Positions 26,516-37,500 of a stretch of DNA of 64,000 nt are shown in pieces. Under the pieces are notes generated by a model that had not been told where the DNA came from, did not search any database, and was given only the letters and a program-made list of their open reading frames with translations. Both the position numbers and the translations under genes were made by a program. The DNA lies in NCBI RefSeq assembly GCF_018691265.1, contig NW_024881272.1:21875323-21939322 (forward strand), given 5' to 3'. Every line of letters starts with the position of its first letter. The first letter of the stretch is position 1. Source of the DNA: Tyto alba (Eukaryota; Chordata; Aves; Strigiformes; Tytonidae).

Positions 26516-29500
26516 CCAGGTGACTGGCCTGGCTTTGCAATTGTGCTGTGAGATCGGTTTCTTTTCCATGCTTCATTAATATAGAGTATTTGTTACCCTC
26601 TCTTCAGACATTGACTAAGTCTTGGTACATGCACCTCTGTCACTCTCTTTTATCTTTTTCTATACATTTCCCAACATGTTGGGTGAGTGAAAATTTACAG
26701 ATGGAGCTGCCAATGCGCTTTCATGTAGAGCATATTTTCTTTTACAGCTGTATGTCTCATATTTAATTTCCTTTTGTTGTTACCAGCAACTTTTATGCCT
26801 GGAAGATGAGCTGTTTCCACACTTCTCCATAGTTTCTCCTAGCAACATTTCTGTGTAGATTGGTTGGTGAGGAGAACTGAAAGGTTATAGGGCTGCTACT
26901 TTCCAGAAGGACACTGAATTATTTAGTATCAACACTTCTACTTAAAATGATAGCATTTTTTGACTCCAAATTCAACAGTGGCACTGCCATCATCTATTAG
27001 AACAATGGCTTGAGCACACTGCTGCTACAGAAAGCCCAGGAGCTGTCTGGAGAGCCTAAATATGGACAGATTTCAAAATATCTTTAATGTTTATGAGTAT
27101 TAGTTAAACTGAGAAAGATATTTGAGCTTTATAAACACAAAAATGTTGTGTTGAGAGTCTTGGCTGTGTTAATAGGCAGTTCTGCTGTAACTCTGTGTGA
27201 GATGGCAGCCTGTGCTGAAGAGTAGGTGCCCGTGGTGGCTAGTCCAAGAACGCAAGTGGTATAGGAAGTTTGTATAACTAGTTAGGAGTTAAAACAAATG
27301 TTTAAAAGCATATATTTATTATACCTTATAGCTTTATATGCTGCATGTATTTATGAGTGCACAAGTATAGAATGGAGTGGTAAAGTTGATGTTCACTTCA
27401 GAAAATTCACAGATGTATGAATTCAAATAGTTTTATTTGCTGTAGGAAAGGTTTTCAATCAATATTTAAATTAAGAAGATGTCAAATTTCCATTTACTTT
27501 TACTTCTTCTACTCTTCCTTTTAAGTGTCACAGTGTCCAGGAATTCTGGGAAAATTAATAAGAATGTTTTATTTATGTACTAGATAATACTTGTGTTTGT
27601 GTTTTGCAGCATAAGTACTCGATTATGGGGTTCATGCACTAATAATTAGTTCAAATGAATTCAGTTGCTGTTAGAAAGCCTCTAGAAAAATAAGAAGGTG
27701 GCATCAACCAACATCTCCCTACATTAAAATTTTTACAATATTAGGTTAGATACACATCTAGGGTAGACTGACCCAATTCCATGTAATTTGACTGAGCTAC
27801 ATCATTTTATCCCAGAAGAAATTCATCCTGTGATTGAATCACAATTAAATAGACAGAGGAGAAAGGAAAGCAAACAAGACAAAACCACAGAAAAGATACA
27901 TGGAATCTCTCTGGCTTCATTCCACTGCCTTCCCTGAAGAATGAAAAACCTGGATATTTATGTCCAATTTCAGTTTTGAGACCAACATGGTTTGTTGATT
28001 AGTGCAGGAATTCCTTGAAAATTAAATTCAGAAGTTCAGAATTTCTCCACAGATGAGCAAAAGAAAATTAATTTAGATATTCCTATTAAAAAAAAAATAA
28101 TAATAAATGAACAGTTAAGAAACTGTATGGTTTCTGAAATAAAGTCTTAAAGAACTTTTTAAAATGTTCTGAGAGCAGATTTTCAAGCTCTGTTCGCATT
28201 GAGAACCATTTTATTCCATGAGTATTTGCACTGAAGTTACAGTGATTACTCAAAGAGCAAATTAGTGTCAGTATATAGTAGATATAGCTCCAGTTAAACT
28301 CTGTGAACAGATACCATTAACTTCAGCACAGGGTAGAGAGTGTAGTGAGCCAGAGTCTACCTTTAACTTTTGCCTATATTCATACTAAAAAGCCTTGAAA
28401 TAGAATTTGAGCAGTTAAACATTAAGGCTGCACACACCATGCTGGAGAACAGAATTTGTAGTGTTCTGGCCATGTTAAATTCTTCCTGCAGCAAAAGACA
28501 GTCTTTATCATAAAACTGTTAGAATTGTTCCCAGTCAAATGGGTAAGAAATTTTCTGCAAGTTGGGAGAAAATGCAGTTGTGTAAGTGTGTAAGACACCA
28601 ATCAGCTAAAAATTGCAAGCCTGGATCTGCATCCAGATCCCACATCTCCTGGATATGTGAATTTCTTTAGCTTTTATTCTTTATATTAGGAAGAAGAAAT
28701 TAATTATTCATAGACTTAGCCAAAGGTGTATTCAAGAGTTAGTTTGTCCTCTGATGTTTATGGTCAATGTGTAAGCATAGCACTGTAGTCCCTGATAAGC
28801 AGATATGAACATCAGTGCTCCATTTAATATTTGCAAACTGTAATTGTCTTATACAGAAAATGCAATAATACATGCTGTAGTGGGAGTAATCATGTAGCAA
28901 CTTCCTTTCAAAGTAATGAAACATATGGTGCTCAATTTATTACTGAACTAACTTTCACAGTAATTTAAAAACAAAATTGTGTTCTTATTTTTATACGATT
29001 AGACCTTTTAATCTCTGGAAGTCATAGTCATTGATTAAATACTGGTAGGTGATTTTGCCTTTTTTTTTTTTATTTTGAGGGTAAAGTCAATGCTTATTGT
29101 TTAAACTGGCAGAGTATTATCTGCTTCTTCTTTAGGAATAATACACTGCTCAGCTTATCTGACCCATGACCTAATGTCACAGTGACCCAGTGCTGTGAAA
29201 CTAAAGTATCACACACCTCATATATTCTGTACTGAGAGTAAGTTCATATCAGGAACTTCCTCCTGATATCATAAACTTATCTGATACTCTGACACTAGAA
29301 AATGATGATCCAGATCCATCATGTCTTTACAGTGATTCTGTGGTATAAGGGAATGAGTCTCTAAGGTGAAGGTCTATGAAACAGAAAAATAATCATCATT
29401 ATACCTAAGAATATTGGCTTCTGGGGAAAAAAGTCAGTGCTTTCCCCTTCATTCATGAAGAATCTTCCACATTTTGGGTGCAACTGCAAAATAAGTAGCA

Positions 29501-29541
29501 GTTTTGAGACTTCATTATATATTTGTACAACTCGGCACCTT

Positions 29542-29558
29542 AAAAAAAAAAAAAAAAA
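29542..29558 (+). repeat. Poly(A) tract, 17 nt
   Basis: Uninterrupted A17. Confidence 0.9.
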
Positions 29559-32500
29559 GCCAAATTCCTTTCTTAGGAGAGTCTGAAGTTTTTCAGCTGT
29601 AATACAATTGGCCTAATATAGAGAAAAAGAAAGACTTGAGAAATTTTTTCTTTCTAATATTCTCCCACCAATGACTCCGGCCTTGTTCCTCCAATAATAG
29701 AAAAGTATCCTCACACAAGGTTACAGAGGATTATGGGTCTTTTTTCTGAAGTGACAACTTTTTTATGTGCTCACAACACCTCCTGCAAAATGGTTGTTGA
29801 TGCTGAGTCTGTTAAATCAGGTATGCTCCCTCTTCCTGCCACCCATCCTAAGGCACGTGGGATAGCCTGGGATCTCCTCACCTCCCTGCGGCAGAGCCAC
29901 ATTTTATACAGCCGAAGTAGATAGGAATAAACATTACCCAAGTGTTTTTCCCTCAGGATAAATTACTAGCCGTGATAGCTCTAACCAAGCACTGAATTAC
30001 AAACAGTACTATAGGAGAGCAATGTTTAATGCAGCACACAGAGTTCTCCATTGTTCTATATGTGCAGTCACCATTTCATCCCCAAAGTGACTGTGAGGGA
30101 GACATGACAAGGCTAAATTTCAGGGCTACATGATTTCCCGTCAGTATCAATGCCACAGCAGCTAATCATTCTGTGACCATGAAGTTTAAGTTAAGGTTAA
30201 GATAAACTTGGAGAAGTTATCTTCTAGTGCAATAGAATTACATAGCAAACACCAGTCCTCAAATATGACATGACTCCAATCTCAGATGGCAAGTTGTTTA
30301 ACATTTAACCCTACTGAATGACCTGGGAAATAGTATATACTGAAAAGGGGGGGAAATTCTGAAGCCACTTAATCAGTATGCTGTCTGATGAGCCAATGAT
30401 GATGGTAATGACATAGGACTGTTAGGCTTCAGAATGTGTTTTCCATATATGAACAAAAATAAAACCCTTTGAGCTTCTTTGTAAAGCTAAATTGTATCAA
30501 AACAATCTGTTCTCAGATTGAGAATATCAGAGTTGGATTCCACACTCCTTTTTCTTAATTTCATTCTTTCGTCTGGAAATGACAGGCAAATCCATGTTAG
30601 GTGTCAGGAACAGTCCCACTGACTACTTCATTGAAATGCACAAAGATGTGGCTTTGGCTTAATAGTATATATTAATGAAAAAAAAAATAACAAAACAAAA
30701 TTGTACATCTACACTATAAATCTAGACAAACAGTATCTTTCAAACCATACATACTCCAAAAGCAAGGCAAAATATAAATCATGTTTCTACCTCTTTCATT
30801 TTGCAAACCTTGTATCCAATTCCCACAGTTATCACTCCATTGGTGGTGTGCCAGAATCAAACTGGGATAACAGCAGGGAATTGGGCCTGTTGGTTTCTTT
30901 CTTGTAAGAGGAATGGAAGTAAAAAAAAAAACAAAAAGCCCCTTTTAAAGCAAGCTAATGTAACAAAATCCCTTTGTGAATGTACTAGAATCAGCATATG
31001 GCAATTTAGCCCAACCCAGAACACATTCTTATTCATTAGACAATGTCCAGAGTCTCTGGAGAGAATATCAAACATAATCTTGGAGGCTATGCTACAGTGG
31101 AAAATGCCAAATATTTTGAGAAAAAAATTCAAAGAGTGAATGTTAAATATGAAATAGGTGTGAATCTATTTTTTTAAAAATTTTTTTAAGTAAGATTTCT
31201 TCATCTTTAGAAATAAGGAAAACTGAAGAATAAAAATCACTTAGCTTAGCCAAATGATTATATCTATTTTAACCTGCTATGGTTGCTTGGGAGCTGTTTT
31301 GCTAATCCCTGCTTTGTTGTTAGGCTATATATTAGCAGGATGGAAATGGCATCACTGCACCATAATTCAGCAATGTGAATACAGAGCAAGGAGAGTGCAG
31401 AGCTATCGACAGCAGTACAACAGCAGATAATAAGACTCTGTTACTCAAGCAGAATGTGTTATGTAAAGACAATTGCAGTGTAGAAGCAATAGCTCTAATC
31501 AGGTTAATTAGGCTGTATTCATGTTTCATTTATGGTGCAAGTGCCCTGTAAATTCAAAGCAGTCTACCTCATCTTATTGTACTCCTTATACAGCCATCAT
31601 GCTTTCTGCAACACTCAACACCATAGATTTTCTTCCTTAAAAAAATAATTCCAAAGTATTTCCCATTGTTTTTTAAGAATTCCTTTTCTTCATCATTTAT
31701 GGCTAGAAAAGAGAAAAAATTAAAAGCTACAGTTTGTGTATAAAGTCCACGCCCACATTAAAGTTTCTTCCTCTGCTACCAAATTAGTCACTTGGAAGCT
31801 GTTTGTGGAGGGCCTGTTTAATTACATTTTATATATTTTCATGTATTTTCTTGCTCACTAACATGGCATGTTGAATATTTAAGAAAAATCATATTGGCTT
31901 TAAAAAGTGTGGCTCTCACCTTTCCTCCTCTTATCCATTCCCTTAAAGTGATATATTGCCTGTTTATTCCCTCAGAGCTAGCTGGAAGGACATGTCTGCT
32001 TTGGAGAAAGGATTAGAGCCCAGTGCTGTGACCCTCAACCTTTAGCTGTGTCTCCTCTCCACTTACTGAATACATTAGGTTGTCTCTTTAAAGTAAAAAT
32101 GGGTACAACAGTTCTGAGATCACTTTCTCCTCAACCCCCAGAAAACAAGCTTGGGTGGAGAGGAGTTATTGAAAAGAAAGAGGACATGCTGCAGATGAAG
32201 AGAACACAGCAGCCTAGACAATCTTAATTATTTTAGCTAACTATCTAGCAATCAGGTGTCTACATGCTGGTTGTGGGCTTAGGCTGACTGTTTCCCATTA
32301 AAAAAAGAAATTCAGTATTTTCACTACCCAGTTATAACAAATCTATTCATGTTATACCTTAATTATAAAGCCTTTTATTAACCTTGAAAAATGTTGTAAC
32401 CCAATTTTAATATATATGTGTCCCTTAGACATTATTTCAATATGCTGTTAATAACAATGTTTAAATTAATAGTCTCACTTATATAGTTCTGTATATAATA

Positions 32501-33907
32501 TATTTTTTTTCTTAGACATTCTGTCCTGTCGAAGTGTGTCTAGTTGAACACAATAGCACAGTATTACTGCAAGGGTCAAGCTGTGGTGCCGATGAGCAGT
32601 GCCATAAGATCAGGGAGACTGGAGCAGGAAAGTTTGTCACGTTACCACTTACAGTATTACACTGCTGATGTGCATTTACCCCCATTCTGGCTGCAAAAAT
32701 GTGACTGTTTGTAAGGCATTTCTAAATACATTTGGCAGCACACACATGCCAGACAAAGTATGCCACTGAATTTCACAGGGTCCGCAAGCGTGATGCATCT
32801 TGTCATATCTCACACAAGTTAACACCCTAGAAGAAAACACCAGGGAAAATCCATGTGCACTTAATTTTTCGCCTTCTGAGCCCACACTGAACCAACAACC
32901 CAATTATTAATCTCTTGTAACAGTTCATATGTCTATCGTATATTTTTAAATATTTTACTAGATACACATTTCATTTCAATGAAGGTCTGACTGCTCATCC
33001 GATTCTGTATCTTTCCCTTCATGAAAAAATAGCAGCGATATTAAAATTCTCAAGATTTCTGGAGGTATCAGTAGTGAAGGTGCTTAAACGAGACAGCCCA
33101 CATTTGACTTCTGCCTTTCCCTCGCTTATTCTGGGCAGCACGGCTGCAGAGAGCAACAGCAGAGCAGAGGGGCTGACCAGCTGCATCCCTGACTCCAGCT
33201 CAGGTGCACTGGCACCACAATAATAAACTTAATTATTTCTCAGTCAGGTGGCATCACTCCAAGTAAATGAAGTAATTGAGCAAAGGGACTGCTTGATGGG
33301 GCCTGCAGTAAATACATTCTCAGGCCCAAGGGTGGAGGCCTCAAGACCTGTGCTCAGGTTTCACCCTTCTCCTCCCTGATGAATAGCAACAGCCGAGAAA
33401 ACCTCGTTCTCCTCACAGAGGACAGTCTAGCTGCCTGACTATGTGCAGTACTTGCAAGTATGTTGTACTTTTCACAGCCTCAAGGAAATACCAGATACAC
33501 ATTCCTGAGCTCTACTTCCTGCCCCCTCAGTAACCCTTGTAGCCAGGTGTTTTTTCACGTGGTATTTAATTCTCCATTTGTACAAAAGACAAGCTTAAAT
33601 TCAAAGTAAATGATAAACATTTACAAAAAATATGTATAACTGGGTTTAAGGAGCAAACTCCCTGCTGACTTACTTGTGCTAAGGATTGGTCTAAATGTTA
33701 TTACTAAAAGTGGGAAATTCTGGATGTATTTTCTGAAGAGTGGCCCTGTGAGAAACCACTGAGAAGGACCCAGTGCTCCCAACTCACTGAGGGCCTTCTG
33801 GAAATGTAACTCATCTTTTATTAGGTTCTTCTCATAAACAAAGAAATAAATTCCCCCTCCTGTTTTCATAGTATAAACTTTGACCATTAGCCAGAAGCTA
33901 ATGTGAA

Positions 33908-33920
33908 GGTCATACTGACA
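33908..33920 (+). promoter_or_regulatory. Imperfect estrogen response element
   Basis: GGTCATACTGACA matches the palindrome GGTCAnnnTGACC at 9 of 10 defined bases; only the last is changed. It lies about 0.59 kb upstream of the inferred start site, close to where I recall the main ERE of chicken VTG2. Vitellogenin is the classic estrogen-receptor target in egg-laying vertebrates. Function is inferred from sequence and position. Confidence 0.7.
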
Positions 33921-34364
33921 AGATTTGTCTTCCCAGGTGTGAGTAACAAGATATGCTAACAAAGACAGCCATGGTAGATACTGTGGAAAGACAGTTTCTC
34001 ATTGCATGTCTAGGAGCTCTAAAGTATCTCAATCCTAAATCTATGAAATCAATCACAAATTCTTCTCTAAAAGTAGAGTTTCAATGTGACAGAGCAAGGT
34101 GTGTCTCCAAAGCTGTGACCCTTAGCAAGAGCAAATTATCAGGAGATTGAAGACGTGATAGGAAAAAAGCTAATTTATTTCAGTTACGATTGAGGAAAAA
34201 TTTTTATTTGGTTTTAAATTTTAATTCTTGTTTTAATAGATAACTATGACGTGATGAAATTGGGGGAAAAATGACAAGCAAAATATTTTGAAAATGAAAT
34301 CTCTAGTTCACATAGAAAGTAAGTTAGTTGAAATCATGAGGTGATTTGAAGTTGTCAACATTCA

Positions 34365-34370
34365 TGACCT
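34365..34370 (+). promoter_or_regulatory. ERE half-site TGACCT
   Basis: A single nuclear-receptor half-site about 130 nt upstream of the inferred start. The other arm is not recognisable. It could help the upstream ERE or be chance; six bases is weak evidence. Confidence 0.3.
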
Positions 34371-34418
34371 CAGAAATGTTTATTTTTTGATTGATCGATA
34401 CACATTCTGAAGTACATT

Positions 34419-34425
34419 TATTTGT
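34419..34425 (-). promoter_or_regulatory. Possible forkhead (FOXA-type) site
   Basis: The minus strand reads ACAAATA, which fits the forkhead core RYAAAYA, about 75 nt upstream of the inferred start. FOXA proteins act on many liver promoters. A 7-bp match in AT-rich DNA is easily chance. Confidence 0.25.
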
Positions 34426-34467
34426 CAAACTAACATACCAAAAGAAACATGTGATAGCATATGCCTT

Positions 34468-34474
34468 TATAAAA
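34468..34474 (+). promoter_or_regulatory. TATA box of the vitellogenin gene
   Basis: TATAAAA, 44 nt upstream of the ATG. A start site about 30 nt downstream (near 34498) would leave a 5' UTR of about 13 nt, as short as I recall for chicken VTG2. Confidence 0.85.
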
Positions 34475-34511
34475 GAGAACTCAGCATGTTCACCTTTACT
34501 TTATCACCATC

Positions 34512-34551
34512 ATGAGGGGTTTGATATTAGCCCTGGTTTTAAGCCTGGTGG
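34512..34551 (+). CDS. VTG: VTG exon 1 (coding part): signal peptide
   Basis: Encodes residues 1-13 plus the first base of Gly14, followed by the donor gtaagt. ATG at 34512 is chosen because it starts MRGLILALVLSLV, almost the chicken vitellogenin leader, and lies 44 nt after the start of the TATA box. Hydrophobic core LILALVLSLV with Arg2 gives a classic secretory signal; cleavage is expected after Ser15, as in chicken VTG2. Confidence 0.95.
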
Positions 34552-37500
34552 GTAAGTAACTTACCTGCTTTGATGAATTTAAAATAATAAATTCAGGAAA
34601 AGGTTTCAGAATCTAAATATAGTACACTTACAATCATGAACTTTAACATTTTATAGGAAAAATTATTTTATGACAATATTTTTGTTTAGAGGAAAAAGGC
34701 TTTTAGCTATGTGCTGAACTAGAAGTAAAGTTAATTAGAAAGAGTTATACCATATGTACAAGATGAGATATAGCCTTTCAAACTAAAATACATTAACATT
34801 TTGGGGTGTTTTTTTTTTCTTTGTTATTTCATTATTCTTTTTTTTTCCTTCTCTTTCAGGGAGCCAGCATCTTAATTACCGTAAGTAATTTTCCTATCAG
34901 CTAATATAATTATAATGAATGAAATTCAAAATAGAATCTGAAAAGCATATCAATGTTTAATATAATTTTACAACAGCTAATTTTGTTCAGGTGCAATACA
35001 AAAATGAACAAATTCATCTTTTTTGTTCCATACATCCTAATACTGGTACTTTAATATATTCTGTACAGCCTTTATAATGTTTTATGGGAACCATTTCTTT
35101 GCAGAACCTGATTTCAGTGAAAACAAGGTTTATACGTTTAATTACGAAAGTGTGCTTCTCAGTGGACTTCCAGAGAAAGGACTTGCAAGAGCTGGAATAA
35201 GAATAAAAAGTAAAGTGGAAATTAGTGGTATTGGGCCAAACCTTTGTCTTATTAGGGTAAGAAAATGTATTAAATTTGAAAGGTAAAATTCTCTTCATAC
35301 CTGACTTCTTTTTTAAGCTTTTGGGAAGTAATTAACTTTCATCACATGTTGTGCTTACTCAGGGAGAATGCAACTAACACTAATATTTTTTATGCAGTGC
35401 CCTAAATTCTATTTGCACTTTGCCAGGTAATTCTCAGCTCAAGCCAGCCTTGAGCTTGAAGGATTTCTTCTGCTTTGTGGTCAGGGATACAATGGAATGT
35501 AATTTGAAATACACAATAATTTATTACTGGATCAATCCAATTGTTCCAAACTGTACAACCTAGGATTATTTAATCAACTGATTTCGTAACCCGCAAACGA
35601 AAGGCAATAAAGCATGCTACAGGAGCTGGATGCGATTCAATATTTAGCATAATTGTCATCTGGTGGCTTCTTTTTCTGCAGGGTCCCAAATGACATTCTT
35701 TGTCATCCTCAATTGTATATTTTTACTGCATGCTGAGTAATTACTAAGAGTTTTGATTACGTGAAAAACACTTTTGCCTTTAACAGCAGCCTATACATGC
35801 TTCTAATGCATGTATTGAAACGCACCCCTCAATTGCTTTACTGAAACTCCACTTAGTCTTCTGTATATGTGGAAGAAAAATGATCTTTTTAAAAGCTTTT
35901 ATTTGGCAAATTGAAAACTGCAGATTAAAAAGACTGGTGACTGTCTGATAAATGCTTGTAAATGCTGTAGCCTTCCAGCCTGAATTAGCCTTCTGTTACT
36001 AGGTATTTTTGTAAATTCAAATTATAATAGATCTGGACGGGAAACATTGCTTTTCTATGACATTTGCAAATGGCTGGATTTTTTTTTTAAAACAAACAAA
36101 CAAACAAACAAAACAAAGGAAATAAGAGCCACATATTAGCACTGGTGAGTAGAAGGCTCAGTGGCAGAGAGGAGGCAGAAGCAATATTGTCCTCACCCCA
36201 CATCCTCCCCATTCCTGCCAAAACACTTCTTGGAGTGCCAGGGTGAGTCTTCACCAAAATCTGACTCCCATTCCCTAAATCTTCCAACATCTTTTCACCT
36301 GCCCTAGTGCATTTGGGAAAAAGTTTCCATTTCAAAATAAATCATTGCAGGCAAGAAAAAGAAGAGAAAAGAAGAAAAATATCACAAGATTTTGTATCAA
36401 GTTGTAAGCTAAAGGTAACAATACATTTATTCTTTTCTGCTCTGGGATAAGTTTATTTTGCTGCTGTTATATTTAAATTAGACAGTTTGGAGGGATGGTT
36501 CAGGGAATTAATCTTTCATCTGTAGCCTACTAGTTCTCATTCAGTCCAAGCAAAAAGCTGTGTTCCCTGGGCAGTTTCCAGCTGACAATTTTTTCATCAT
36601 AAGAATTGCCAGCTGTGTTCAAAACCTAGCAGACAGTGTTAGTCCTGACTGGGCTCTGAGGGCTGGGTAAAACTACCTCACCCTGACCCTGCAGAGCAGT
36701 CCCAAACCTGCCCATATGCAATATGCCAGAAGCATGTCCAAGAGGCAGCATGAGGGATTTGCTCCATAACAGCATCCTCTGTAAGCTTCAGTTACTGGGG
36801 ATGGCAGTGATCTCCACCAACAATAACAAAAATAAATACGAAAGTGCAGTCTCCAGTGATTTTCTATGTGAGGATTTAGTTTGTGTGGCTGTTTGAGAAA
36901 TTAATCTGCATCTTGCATCACATCGCCAGCCTGAGGTGTCAGAGAAAAGTCTCTCTAAATTGTCAAAATACATAGAAGGGAAGAGTCCTCTGAGAAACTA
37001 AGCTAAATATGCCCCATTCCCATGTGGTAGAAATCATTTGAGTTATACATAGTTCAGCACAACTTTCTATTTGCCTGGATGTACCCCAGGTTGAGGCTGG
37101 AATGTGAAGTGCAGAGCAGGGTTGGGGCCAAAGCCTGAGCCTTAAGCTCCACAGCAAAATATGTAGGGAAAACAACTTTTGTCATCTGCTCTCCAGTGCT
37201 CAAACTAATTATAACTATCTAGCTGGCCCAGCAGCCATGTTGTTATTAGTTTCTGACTGCTGTCTGTGCTCTGTGACCCCAATGAGGGAGACAACAGAGT
37301 TCACAACAGGAGTTAATGATGCTTTATGCAACATTAACTTTCTCCTGCAATTTCCTTCAGATCTTCCATACTACTTTTGGGGAGCAACCTGCTTCATGCA
37401 GCTCTTCTCTGGCTCTTTTCTTCATAAAAGTCAAGCTTTGGTAATGTGGATTATCTATGAAACAGAACAGAGTGCAGTGACCGTGGAAATATCACAGTCA

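Larger units (their letters stand above)
22501..33907. other. Intergenic, no supported gene
   Basis: AT-rich with microsatellites. The longest frame (25832-26272, 146 aa) is not recognised. Stretches around 31,230-31,570 and 33,210-33,320 carry dense homeodomain-type TAATTA/TTAATT words without repeats and could be conserved noncoding DNA. Confidence 0.45.

Noticed and set aside
34116..34120. TGACC as another estrogen half-site
   Set aside because: No partner half-site at 3-bp spacing; five bases is chance level.
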